The notes under the pieces: generated by a model
Told to the model about the DNA's origin: nothing
What the model saw: the letters and a program-made list of their open reading frames with translations, nothing else
Databases searched by the model: none
Assembly (NCBI RefSeq): GCF_024168825.1
Contig: NZ_JALJWH010000001.1
Span: forward strand, 3,286,001 to 3,350,000
Direction: 5' to 3'
From: Paenarthrobacter sp. A20
GTDB lineage: Bacteria > Actinomycetota > Actinomycetes > Actinomycetales > Micrococcaceae
DNA: 64,000 nucleotides
Made by a program: the position numbers and the translations under genes
Part shown: positions 8,929 to 18,300 of the stretch, in pieces
Layout: each line of letters starts with the position of its first letter
How positions within the stretch are numbered: the first letter of the stretch is position 1

Positions 8929-9744
8929 CTAAAGACTGGGGGACGGGGAATGGTGAGCCGACTGCGCGGTGGCCAAAGCGGCGTCGAGGCTTTCGGAGAG
9001 ACCTGTGCGGCGCTTGACCGGCGGCGCGGCGAACGAGCCGCCGCGATGGGCGCCGGACTTCAACGCCACCACTGCCTCGGTCATGCGGATTCCGGCTGAG
9101 ATGCCATCCACCACGGGGACAGGGATCTGTCCCTCAAGCTCGCGGGCCAGGCCCGCGAGCGGCGCACCGGCCAGGATCACGACGTCGGCACCGTCCTCTT
9201 CGACGGCCTGAAGGCTGAGTTCCAGCAGGGTTTCCTTGAAGTCGGCCTGCACGGAGCCGATCGAGTTCAGGCTTTGGTTGATGGATCGGATGGAAGCGAG
9301 CCGCCCGCCGAAACCGAATCGTTCCACGCAGTCCAGGTACCAGGCCTGGATGCGGTCCGAAATGGCGATGATCGAGAACCGGTGGCCCTGAAGGGCCGCC
9401 GCGCAGAGGGCAGCCTCGGTGATGCCGATGACGGGCACGTCCACCAGTTCCTTGAGCGCAGGCATGCCTGGATCACCGAAAGCGGCCACGACGACGCCGT
9501 CCACGGCGGGACCGCTGCCTTCACGGCCGCGGCCAGTGCCGGCGTCGTGCGCGTAGTCGGCGATCAGCTCGGCTACCGCGCCTGCGGCAATGAGTGCCTC
9601 GAATCGGGTCTCGATGTATTCGACGCCGTGTCCGGCGGTGCGCACGATGAGTTCGGTGTCCGGTCCCGCCGATCGCAGGGCTTCGGCCTCGATCAGGGCG
9701 GTGACGTCGTCACTGATGTTGGGATTGATGACCAGGAGTTTCAT
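8929..9744 (-). CDS. Asp/Glu/hydantoin racemase-family protein lacking both usual cysteines
   Basis: This 271-residue protein matches the hydantoin/allantoin racemase family, beginning MKLLVINPN and containing AAFGDPG and VPVIGITEAA. In characterised family members two cysteines act as base and acid in racemisation, one in a CFxDPG-like motif and one in a LGCA-like motif. Here the first position is Ala88 and the second is Gly193 (ILAGAPLAG). The protein may therefore not be a conventional two-base racemase. Its neighbours are a hydantoinase and an overlapping GntR regulator gene (ATGA). The last ~25 residues look disordered. Confidence 0.75.
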   Translation of the reverse strand: MKLLVINPNISDDVTALIEAEALRSAGPDTELIVRTAGHGVEYIETRFEALIAAGAVAELIADYAHDAGTGRGREGSGPAVDGVVVAAFGDPGMPALKELVDVPVIGITEAALCAAALQGHRFSIIAISDRIQAWYLDCVERFGFGGRLASIRSINQSLNSIGSVQADFKETLLELSLQAVEEDGADVVILAGAPLAGLARELEGQIPVPVVDGISAGIRMTEAVVALKSGAHRGGSFAAPPVKRRTGLSESLDAALATAQSAHHSPSPSL

Positions 9745-10424
9745 GGTTTCTTCCGTTGCAGCTTGGGCTCGTTGACGCTGGAGTCCTGCGGGAATTGCTC
9801 GCGGTATTTGCCGATGTGCGACGCCGATTGGGCGGCGGCACGGTCCGGGTCGCCACTGGCGATGGCGGCGTAGAGGTCGCGGTGTTCCTGGATGAGTTCC
9901 GGGAGGTCGCTGACGTGGCGGAACAGCCAGTGCATGCGCCCCTGCAGGGGTTCCAGTGCGGAGCGGAGAAAGTCATTGTTGGCGATGTTGGTGATGGCAT
10001 CGTGGAATTCGCTGTTGGCGCGGTGGGCTTCGAGGATGGAGCCTTTGGAGAGGCAGCGATCAGCTTCGTCCAACAGTCCGGCCAGATGCTTGAGGTTCTC
10101 GGGCGTTGCCCTTTTTGCTGCCAATCGGCAGGCGAGGACTTCCAAGGACTGGCGGACGTCAAAGAGGTCCTCCACGTCCTTGGGGCTCAGGCCACTGACT
10201 TCGGAGCCGCGGCCCGCGCGGTCCCTGATGAGGCCTTCCTGCCGCAGCATTCGCAAGGCTTCGCGGATGGGCAGGCGGGAGACGTTGAATTCGGCAGCGA
10301 GATCGCGTTCCACCAGCCGGGTGCCGGGCGCGTAGTGCCCCTCGAAAATCCTGGAACGGAGCGCGTCACGCACGGACTCCCGGAGGGGGCGGTCAGTGTT
10401 GTTCGTGTCTTCTGCTGTCAGCAT
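9741..10424 (-). CDS. GntR-family regulator of the FCD subgroup
   Basis: A 227-residue transcription factor with an N-terminal winged helix-turn-helix (DLAAEFNVSRLPIREALRM, about residues 41-59) and an all-helical FCD ligand-binding domain from about residue 85. FCD regulators usually bind an acidic catabolite and repress the neighbouring operon. The ATG at 10424 is preceded by GGAG at a proper distance; an upstream ATG at 10436 has no ribosome site. The gene lies inside the operon it probably controls and its stop overlaps the racemase-like gene by four bases. A 16-bp palindrome upstream of the importer gene is a good candidate for its operator. Confidence 0.87.
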   Translation of the reverse strand: MLTAEDTNNTDRPLRESVRDALRSRIFEGHYAPGTRLVERDLAAEFNVSRLPIREALRMLRQEGLIRDRAGRGSEVSGLSPKDVEDLFDVRQSLEVLACRLAAKRATPENLKHLAGLLDEADRCLSKGSILEAHRANSEFHDAITNIANNDFLRSALEPLQGRMHWLFRHVSDLPELIQEHRDLYAAIASGDPDRAAAQSASHIGKYREQFPQDSSVNEPKLQRKKP

Positions 10425-10528
10425 GTGGAGCTCCATTTCGTGATGTGTGAGGCAGTGCGCCCGGCGACCCGGCGGGCGTCCGGCCATCCGGCGGTTCAGG
10501 ACCGTCCGGCCGGCCCGGTCGATGCGAG

Positions 10529-11869
10529 TTAGACCGGGAGTCGCTTGTTGTAATCCAGGGCCAGGACTGAGATGCCCATGACGACCGCGGATCCAACAAA
10601 GTACAGCAGGGCCCAGGTGTAGGAGCCGGTGGCCCCGACAATCAGGCCTACCACAATCGGGGTGACGAATCCGGCAATGTTGCCGCTGAAGTTCATGGCA
10701 CCACCCAGGACGCCGGCGTTGGTGCGCCCACCCAGGATGGACGGGATGGACCAGAAAAGGCCTACCCAGCGCAGGAAGAACAGGACTACCGAGAGAAGCA
10801 CGACGGCGGTGATCGGGTCTGCGACTACGGTGACGCCTACGAGGCCGCCCACCACTACGACGCTGGAGATCCCCAGCAGGGTGCGCATGACGCGGTTTGC
10901 GGAGGCGCCGGAGGCGCGCCACTTATCGGCGATGATGCCGCCGAGTATTTCGCCGACGAAGCCCGCACCGAAGATGACGAATGTGGACCAGCCTATGGTC
11001 TTTAGGTCGAAGCCCTTGGCTTGGGCCAGGTACAGCGGGCCCCAGGTCAGCAGGCCATAGAAGACGCCGTTGAAGCCAAGCCAGCCGAAGCACATGGCCC
11101 AGAAGGAACGGAATTTCAGGTAGGGGAGGAGGGCTCGTTTCCCTTGGGCGCCTTCCTTGGCGGCCTCGGCGTCGTCCTCGGCGTGTGAAGCCTCAATATA
11201 GGCTGCTTCTGCCTCGTTGACGCCCTTGTGCTGACGGGGGTTGTCGCGGATGTACCACCAGACTGCCAGACCCATGAGGATGGTTGCGGCACCGGCGATG
11301 ATGAAGGACATGCGCCAGCTGCCGGTGGAGGCAATCAGCCACGTGATGAGGATGCCTCCCAAGCCTGCGCCGAGGGGAGCTCCGGCGTCGAGGATGGTGG
11401 CTCCGCGGCCGCGTTCCTTCTTGTGCATCCAGATGGCGTTCAGTTTGCCACCGGCAGGCATGACGCCGGCTTCGGTGACGCCAATACCAAGTCGGGCGAT
11501 GAACATGCTCACGAACCCTCCGGCGAAACCGGAGGCAGCAGTCGCCGCGCCCCAGCCGATGCAGGAGGCGGTGACCATCTTGCGGGGGCCGAACTTGTCG
11601 ATCAGCCAGCCGACGGGGATTTGCATGAGGGCGTAGGTCCAGAAGAAGGCCGACAAGAGGAGCCCGACGAGCTCCGGTGGCAGGTTGAATTCCTTCTGGA
11701 TGATGGGCAGGGCGACGGAAATGGAGCCGCGGTCGATGTAATTGACCGCGACGAGGACCAGAAGCAGGATGAAGAGTTTCCAGCGAACGTTCGTGCGGCG
11801 CTGCACGCCGTTCTCGCCGGGTGTTGGTTCGTTTTCCTGGACTTCCAGGTCGGTGTTTTGGAGAGACAC
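10529..11869 (-). CDS. MFS transporter of the anion:cation symporter type
   Basis: This 446-residue inner-membrane protein has twelve predicted helices and a major-facilitator signature loop (GWLIDKFGPRK) between helices 2 and 3. The start of helix 1, NYIDRGSISVALP, is typical of the anion:cation symporter family, which imports organic acids such as glucarate, phthalate, allantoate or ureido acids. I chose the GTG at 11869 because it follows a strong ribosome site (AAGGAGAAGCT); upstream ATGs lack one. It is the first gene of the operon and probably imports the substrate of the downstream hydantoinase-like enzymes. Confidence 0.87.
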   Translation of the reverse strand: MSLQNTDLEVQENEPTPGENGVQRRTNVRWKLFILLLVLVAVNYIDRGSISVALPIIQKEFNLPPELVGLLLSAFFWTYALMQIPVGWLIDKFGPRKMVTASCIGWGAATAASGFAGGFVSMFIARLGIGVTEAGVMPAGGKLNAIWMHKKERGRGATILDAGAPLGAGLGGILITWLIASTGSWRMSFIIAGAATILMGLAVWWYIRDNPRQHKGVNEAEAAYIEASHAEDDAEAAKEGAQGKRALLPYLKFRSFWAMCFGWLGFNGVFYGLLTWGPLYLAQAKGFDLKTIGWSTFVIFGAGFVGEILGGIIADKWRASGASANRVMRTLLGISSVVVVGGLVGVTVVADPITAVVLLSVVLFFLRWVGLFWSIPSILGGRTNAGVLGGAMNFSGNIAGFVTPIVVGLIVGATGSYTWALLYFVGSAVVMGISVLALDYNKRLPV

Positions 11870-12029
11870 AGCTTCTCCTTCAGTAGGAGTCGGCGGGATG
11901 GGATGTCTACGTGATGTCATTTTTGGGGGGTGAGCCGGGCGGGATACCGCTGCAGCTGGACCCGTCCGGCGGCAACTGTTGCGGTCCCAGCCTTTCGGTG
12001 GGGAGGGGCCGCAGCCGGTAGTAGAGTCC

Positions 12030-12057
12030 TTTGGGATCCCGTTTTGGGATCCCAAAA
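12030..12057. promoter_or_regulatory. Palindromic operator candidate upstream of the MFS importer
   Basis: A perfect 16-bp palindrome, TTTTGGGATCCCAAAA, lies at 12042-12057. A second copy of its core (TTTGGGATCCC) immediately precedes it at 12030-12040. A weaker dyad around TTGGTATACAA lies at about 12095-12105. The tandem symmetric sites sit about 160-190 bp upstream of the importer start and have the form of GntR-family operators. The assignment to the regulator in this operon is inference. Confidence 0.6.
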
Positions 12058-12281
12058 TCAAAGATAGATGTGACCCGAAGCACTGTCAAGGGTTTTGGTA
12101 TACAAGGCTTGGATTCCAATTGTGACCGAAGGGGGTCCGCTATGCCTTATTCGGGTGGAGACTGGTGGGCACGGAACCACGGACATGGTCTTGCGTGGAA
12201 TTGGCGCCGTACCTGGTGCGGGCCCATGACGTACTACTCCGCTGGGGACGATGCCGAGCATGCCCTGGCCGCTTGGGTTTC

Positions 12282-12537
12282 GGCCTACCGCAAGCACGCC
12301 CAGGTCCTGAGACGATCAAGGAACTCGACCGACAAGTCCTGGGTGGAGCACCTTCGCCGCGCTAACGGCGACGGGGAAGGCCGATCAACTCACGTTCCAC
12401 TTCGATTACGCACGTCAGAACGGCGTCACGGAGGAAGAACTGAAAGAAGCGATCCTCCACCTCTCCTTCTACACCGGATGGCCCACGGCATGAGTGCAAT
12501 GGCCGTCGCCAAAAAAGTGTTCACCGAGGAGAACTAG
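12282..12537 (+). pseudogene. Decayed carboxymuconolactone-decarboxylase-family gene
   Basis: Fragments of a carboxymuconolactone decarboxylase/AhpD-like protein are spread over three plus-strand frames. One frame gives ETIKELDRQVLG near 12310-12345. The next gives AALTATGKADQLTFHFDYA and EELKEAILHLSFYTGWPTA from about 12356 to 12494, then a stop. The last frame continues with MSAMAVAKKVF to 12537. Joined together they read as the C-terminal two thirds of a normal family member, so at least two frameshifts have broken the gene. Upstream frame content back to about 12142 does not clearly belong. It lies next to the hydantoin-type operon and overlaps the transferase gene end by four bases, convergently. 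Confidence 0.72.
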
Positions 12538-13301
12538 AGGTAATGCCTGGAGCGCCTGCCGTCCGGGCTTGCAGGAAGCACCTCAGCGGCATCCCGCTGT
12601 AGTGGCGGGCCGTAAGCCCTGGCCGCGACGGCAGCCAGGTGTCCGGAGCCTGCCGGGACGGGGTAAACGTCGAGTCCGTGCACCATCGGTTGATCCGGGC
12701 AATAGGCCCGAAGAAGACGCCCGGCCGGATCATTGCCTGAAATCAACGACACTGAGGCTGGCTGAACCATGAGCCCAATTCCTGCGGCTTTCAGCACAGC
12801 TTCTTTGGCAACCCATTGACGCATTCTTGACTGTACGTCGGCCTCGCCGATGAAAGCCGCCGCCGGGGGGTTAAGTACGTAGTCGTCAAAGCCGTCGAAC
12901 AGCTCAGCCGGGACGCGTTCCACGTCGGCACCGACGCTGGCTGACTCCGGTCCCACTGCTGCCATCACCAGGCCGCGGCTCCGGGACAGGCTGAGTGACA
13001 TTCCCGGCAGGACTGTCCGCCCATGCCCCGTGCTGTCGCATCCCGGGCACTGACGGGTGATATCCAATGCCGGGGCAGCAAGAGGGTCCAGCCTCAACTG
13101 GTGCGCCGCAAGCAGGCGGAGCAGAACATGCGAGGCTGCATAGTCGCGGCTGTCCGCCGTGGTGCGGAACCGTCGTCGTGTGAGCTTTTCTTCCGGAGAC
13201 AGAAAACGGTCCAGGCCGCCGACGCCGGAACACGCCGCCTCGAGGCCGACGGACGGCAGAATCAAGTAGCCGACGCCGGGCGGCAGGGCTTGGGCGCTCA
13301 C
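12534..13301 (-). CDS. Sfp-type 4'-phosphopantetheinyl transferase
   Basis: A 255-residue enzyme that moves phosphopantetheine from coenzyme A onto the serine of carrier domains, which an NRPS needs to work. The family motifs are visible: SVGADVE at about 122-128 (magnesium-binding acids) and WVAKEA at about 163-168. The length fits the Sfp class rather than the short AcpS class. The start overlaps the stop of the exporter permease gene (ATGA), placing it last in the NRPS operon. A CPGC pair around residue 85 is an uncommon addition. Confidence 0.85.
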   Translation of the reverse strand: MSAQALPPGVGYLILPSVGLEAACSGVGGLDRFLSPEEKLTRRRFRTTADSRDYAASHVLLRLLAAHQLRLDPLAAPALDITRQCPGCDSTGHGRTVLPGMSLSLSRSRGLVMAAVGPESASVGADVERVPAELFDGFDDYVLNPPAAAFIGEADVQSRMRQWVAKEAVLKAAGIGLMVQPASVSLISGNDPAGRLLRAYCPDQPMVHGLDVYPVPAGSGHLAAVAARAYGPPLQRDAAEVLPASPDGRRSRHYL

Positions 13302-14098
13302 AACTTACTGATGCGGCGGTACTTTGCGATCGCCAGTGGAGCGAACACGGCGATGATGGCAAGGCTGCACGCGACGGCGTACAACAGTGCGTTCTCGGCC
13401 GGCCATCCGCCGGGAGCAATGAAACCGGAAGGGGCGGCATTTCCGAAGAGCTCACGCACGGCTGTGGCCACAGACGTCACGGGATTCCACTCGGCGAGGG
13501 CCCTCAACGGACCTGGCAGGGACGCCGTCGAAACGAAAGCGCCGGACACGAAGGTGACGGGGAAAAGCCACACAAGACCAAGACTTTGGGCCACTTCGAC
13601 GCTGCGCGCCGTGAGGGCTATCAGCGCTCCGATCCAAGACACTGCAAACGCGAACAGCAGCAGGACGCCCAAAGCCGCCAGTAATTCCACTGCCCCGGTA
13701 TTCATCCGCCAGCCGACCGCGACCCCGCAGAGCAAAGTCACCGCGATGGAAACGATGCTCGTGTACAGGTCCGAGGTGGTGCGGCCCAAAATTGCCGCCA
13801 CTCGGGACATGGGGAGTGACCGAAAACGGTCAATCAGCCCCAGCTGAAGATCTTTCGCCAAGTACACAGCGGTAAAAGATGCATTGAACGTCAAGGTCTG
13901 GGCCAGAATGCCGCCGATGAGGAAGCTGCGGTACTGGTCCCCGCCCAGGGAACCGCCGAAGACGAAACCCAGAAGCAGGACAAACATGACGGGCTGCACG
14001 ATTCCTGTGACCAGCGCCCCAGGGGTTCGTAGAACGTTGAGCAGGTTGCGGTGGGCAATGACGGAACTGTCCCGGACAGCGGCAGTGATCGCGCTCAT
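13298..14098 (-). CDS. ABC-2 type exporter permease (DrrB-like)
   Basis: A 266-residue integral membrane protein with six predicted helices and the ABC-2 pattern, including FVFGGSLGG near helix 1-2 and RFRSLPMSR in the cytoplasmic coupling region. It resembles DrrB-type drug and secondary-metabolite exporters. It overlaps the ATPase gene upstream and the transferase gene downstream by four bases each. By position it should export the peptide made by the adjacent NRPS. This role is inferred from context. Confidence 0.85.
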   Translation of the reverse strand: MSAITAAVRDSSVIAHRNLLNVLRTPGALVTGIVQPVMFVLLLGFVFGGSLGGDQYRSFLIGGILAQTLTFNASFTAVYLAKDLQLGLIDRFRSLPMSRVAAILGRTTSDLYTSIVSIAVTLLCGVAVGWRMNTGAVELLAALGVLLLFAFAVSWIGALIALTARSVEVAQSLGLVWLFPVTFVSGAFVSTASLPGPLRALAEWNPVTSVATAVRELFGNAAPSGFIAPGGWPAENALLYAVACSLAIIAVFAPLAIAKYRRISKL

Positions 14099-15069
14099 GC
14101 GGGTACTCCTTCCTTGCTGGCGTCGTTGTCGGGCTGCTGGCTGCCACCGGTGAGCTGGAGGAAGACGTCGTCCAAGGTCGGACGACGCAGGGACGCTTCG
14201 GCAACGGCCAAGGAACGGGCATCCAGTTCGGCCAGGACTCTCACCAGTACCCCGTGGCCACCGGGCGCTGCTACAGAGACGCTCAGCGCGGCAGGATCCA
14301 CCTCCGGCGCGGCGAGGCCACCGGTGGCCTCCGCCAATACCGCGGAGACCACTGGCAGGTCTGCCCCATCACGCACAGTGATGTCCACACGCTCGGAACC
14401 GGCACGGTCTTTGAGCTGGGTGGCGGTGCCCTCGGCGATCACGCTGCCATGGTTGATGACGGCAATGTGGTCTGCCAGCCTGTCCGCCTCTTCCAGGTAT
14501 TGGGTGGTCAGGAGCACAGTGGTGCCTTGGGACACCAGGCCGGCCACCACGTCCCACGTGTCCAACCGCCCCCGCGGGTCCAGGCCGGTGGTGGGTTCGT
14601 CCAGCACCACAACTTTAGGCCTGGCCACCACAGCACCGGCAAGGTCAAGGCGACGCCGCATGCCGCCTGAGAAAGCCCCTGCACGTTTGCCGGCCACGTC
14701 CGTGAGCCGGAAGTCGGCCAGCAATTCGTGGGCCCGGGCCGTAGCGTTCCGGCGGTTCATGCCGTAGAGGCGCCCCACCATATGGAGGTTCTCAAAGGCC
14801 GTGAGTTTCTCATCCACAGCGGCGTATTGTCCGGACAGTCCCAGGTTGCGTCGTACCTGTTCAGGCTCATGACGGACGGAATGTCCAGCAACCCAGGCAT
14901 CTCCGGAATCCGGTGCCAGCAGGGTGGTGAGCACCTTGACTGTGGTGGTCTTGCCGGAGCCGTTGGGGCCCAACAGGCCCAGCACAGTCCCTTCGCCCGC
15001 GGTGAGCGTCAGGCCATCGAGGGCTCTGAAGGCGCCGTAGGACTTGCGCACATTGTCTAGGCGGATCAC
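14095..15069 (-). CDS. ABC exporter ATPase (DrrA-like)
   Basis: This 324-residue ATPase has Walker A GPNGSGKT at about 34-41, the signature SGGMRRRLDLAGA, Walker B VVLDEPTTGLDP and a C-terminal extension as in DrrA-type exporters. I chose the GTG at 15069 (protein start VIRLDNVRKS), which overlaps the mbtH stop as GTGA. Upstream in-frame sequence belongs to mbtH in another frame. It is partner to the permease that follows with a four-base overlap. Confidence 0.88.
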   Translation of the reverse strand: MIRLDNVRKSYGAFRALDGLTLTAGEGTVLGLLGPNGSGKTTTVKVLTTLLAPDSGDAWVAGHSVRHEPEQVRRNLGLSGQYAAVDEKLTAFENLHMVGRLYGMNRRNATARAHELLADFRLTDVAGKRAGAFSGGMRRRLDLAGAVVARPKVVVLDEPTTGLDPRGRLDTWDVVAGLVSQGTTVLLTTQYLEEADRLADHIAVINHGSVIAEGTATQLKDRAGSERVDITVRDGADLPVVSAVLAEATGGLAAPEVDPAALSVSVAAPGGHGVLVRVLAELDARSLAVAEASLRRPTLDDVFLQLTGGSQQPDNDASKEGVPA

Positions 15070-15278
15070 TGGCTGGCGGCAAGCTGGGCAACCTTGCGCG
15101 GAGCCATATCTGTCCACGTCCGCGACACATAATCCAAACAGGCTTCGCGGCTGTCCGGGCCGAACATGGCAACCCACCCCTTGGGAGTGGCCGCGAATGA
15201 CGGCCACAGTGAGTGCTGCTGGTATTCGTTCACCAGGACGGAGAAGGTTGCTGAAGTGTCATCAAACGGGTTCGTCAC
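15066..15278 (-). CDS. MbtH-like NRPS accessory protein
   Basis: A 70-residue member of the MbtH family, small proteins that bind adenylation domains and are often needed for their folding or activity. The diagnostic pattern is present: NEYQQHSLWP, then PKGWVAMFG, then SREACLDYV and WTDMAP. It lies 62 bases after the NRPS gene and overlaps the exporter ATPase gene, so the NRPS probably depends on it. Confidence 0.93.
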   Translation of the reverse strand: MTNPFDDTSATFSVLVNEYQQHSLWPSFAATPKGWVAMFGPDSREACLDYVSRTWTDMAPRKVAQLAASQ

Positions 15279-15340
15279 GAGGATTCACCTTTCGGGTTGT
15301 TCCGGCGTTAACAGTGCCCCGGGTTCCGAGGCGTTGTAGG

Positions 15341-18300
15341 TCATTCGGACCCAAACCCAAGTTGGATTGCCAAAGCCGGCATGATGACGGGGAGAGCTGT
15401 ATCACTTAGCATCCGTGAGTGCCTGTCCGGCACCTCGATGTCGGTGATGCGTCCGGAGACATAGGGTTCCCATGCTGAGGCCCCGGGGGTTCCGTCAGGA
15501 ACGCCCACAGTTGCGCGGAAGAGCAACAGCTCGCCGTCGAATACCGCAGGCTTCTGTTCCCGGATCAGCCGTGCCAGCACCGGAAAGTTCTCCGCCATGG
15601 CTTCCACGGCATCCAGCGGAACGGTACCCAGTGGATTGTGGTTCCGGCGCAGGATCTCCTGGGCGCGGACTGCGTCAAGCCCCACCGTGTCGGCCTCGTC
15701 GAGTGCATAGCCCTGCGCCTCCAAATAAGCGGCCCATATCCCGGAGCCGTTTCCGACGTCGTCGTTGTTCTCCTCTGTTCCGGGGAACGCGTCGATGATG
15801 GCCAAGGATGCAACCTGTTCACCAAGTTCCTGGAGCCGCGTCGCCAACCGGTGGACCAAATGACCGCCGAAGGACCAACCCAGAAGATGATAGGGGCCGG
15901 AAGGCTGAATCGATCGGATCCGGGCGATGTAGGAATCCGCCAGTTCCGTGAGGCTTTCTGCACCGACACGATGAGTGGCGCCCGGTTCCATCCCTGGCAT
16001 CTGAAGTCCGATCAGGGGCCGTTCGGGATCCAATGAACCGAGCATTGAGGCGTAGCCCCACGCTATCCCTGAGGCGGGGTGGACCGCGAACAGGGGAGCC
16101 TTGGTTCCGGTGGTGCGCAATGGCAGTACCTGCCGCAGACTCTCCGCCGTGGTGTCCTCCGCGCCGTGGGAAGCTTCCCGAAGGAGCCCTTCCACCGTTG
16201 GTGACCGGAAAAGCGACTGGACCTGCAGGGAGGTACCCAGCGCGGCATTGACCCTGGCTATCAAAGGTTGGGCCAGGAAAGAATGCCCACCCAACTCGAA
16301 GAAGGATTCGTCCACTCCCGCCCTGTCCAGCGACAATATGTCCGCAAAGATCGCAGCCACGGTCTCTTCACGCGGCGTCCGGGGGACTTTGCCGGAAATG
16401 CGGGGAGCGTGCGCCGCTTCCGGCAGGGCAGCAAAGTCCACCTTGCCGTGCGGCGTCAGCGGAATCCCGGCGACGGCCACCACAGCAGCGGGCACCATGT
16501 AGTCCGGCAACAAACCCCGCAGATGGGTGCGGACGCCTTCGGCGAACGCCGCCGCATCGTCAGGACTATCAACCAAGGCTTTGGCCACCGGAACCACCCA
16601 TGCTGCCAGGCGCATAGTGTCGCCTGAAGGTACTGCCCTGACCACGGCATCCTTGACGCCGACAGCGGTGGCGGCCGCTTGTTCGATTTCACCGGGTTCC
16701 ACGCGGAAGCCCCGGATCTTGACTTGCTGGTCGTTCCGTCCGGAGAAGACCATGTTCCCGTCGGCATGGCGCACTACGAGGTCGCCTGTGCGGTACATTC
16801 GCTCACCATCGGAGCTGAAGGGATCCGCAACGAAGCGTTCGGCTGTCAGGCCCGGCTGGCCGCGGTAACCGTTGGCCAGTTGGCGACCTGCGATGTACAA
16901 CTCTCCTGGCACTCCCGGAAGGGCTGGCCGCAAAAGCGTGTCGAGGACGTACAGCCTGGTCCCTGTGGTTGGTGCTCCCAGCACCGGGGCCGCGTGGTCC
17001 TGTACCCGCGCCGCCAGGGTATCCACCGCTGCCTCAGTGGGGCCGTAGAGGTTCCATGTGGTCACGTTTTCCTTGCCGGAGAGGGCGTCCCAGAGGGTGG
17101 CGTCGAAGGCTTCGCCTCCCAGGGCAAGGCTGAATCCGGATACCTCCGCCGTGCCGCCACCATCCAGCACACGGTTGAACGCTGGTTCCTTGAGTAACTG
17201 CCGGACATACCCGGGCGTTGTTTCCAGCACACTGATCCGGTGCTCTTCAAGGTAGCCAGCCAATGCTGCAGGATCACGCCGGATGGCATCGTCCACCATG
17301 TGGAGTCGATGACCGGAAACCATCCACAGGATGGGATCCCACGATGCGTCGAAGCCAACTCCGGTGGTGTGGGCGACCTTCTGCTGGACTCCCGTGACGT
17401 AGGGATCAAGCCCGGCAAATAGCGTCTCCCGATGGGATTCCAGGAGAGCTGCCAACGCTCCATGGCCCACTTCCACGCCCTTGGGCCTTCCTGTAGAGCC
17501 CGAGGTGAACATCACGTAGGCGAGGCCGCGGCCCGCGGGTTGACGGTTCAGGCGTTCCTGGACTGGGCCGCGATGCTCTCCACGGGGAGTGGATAAGAGT
17601 TCAGGCAGCATGATCAGCCGTGGAGCGGCAATTCCGGGGTTCTGCGCTGCCACCCTGGACAGCAATGCCGCTATGCGTCCGGCCACCGGCTGGGAGGTGA
17701 CAACCACCGACGGTCTGGCGTCCTCCAGGATCGCAACCACCCTGTCGTCGGGGTACTCGGTATCAATCGGGTTGTAGACAGCGCCTGCGGCCATCACTCC
17801 CAACAGGCTCTGGATGGTTCCCGCGGACCGTGGCAGGAACACGGAGACAACATCGCCCTCGGCGAGCCCCTGCTGCTCCAGCCCGGTGGCCAGGGCCACC
17901 ACTGAACCAGCCAGCTCGGCAAAGGTTTGCTCGCCGCGTTCGCTCACCAGCGCCATAGCATCCGGAACCTTCTTGACGGTAGCGGCGAAGGCGGCCAGGA
18001 TGCCGTCGGCTGTGTCATGTTGAGGCCCGACGGCGGAACGCCGTCCCGCTGTGAGCGCCTCCAACGCGGTGGCCTCCTCAGGCTCAATCAACGCCAGCCT
18101 TGCTATGGGGGTATCCGGATCGGCTGTACTGCGCTCCACAAAACGCACCAAGGTGGTTATCAGGCGTTCAATGGTCTCATCCTGGAACATTGCTGAGTTG
18201 TACTCCAGCGTTGCCGAAAGGCCCGTGGTGCCGGGGCGGAAAGTGAAGGAGAGATCGAACTTGGCTTCCCCGGAGCCGTTGCCAGGCAGTGGCCGGACCA

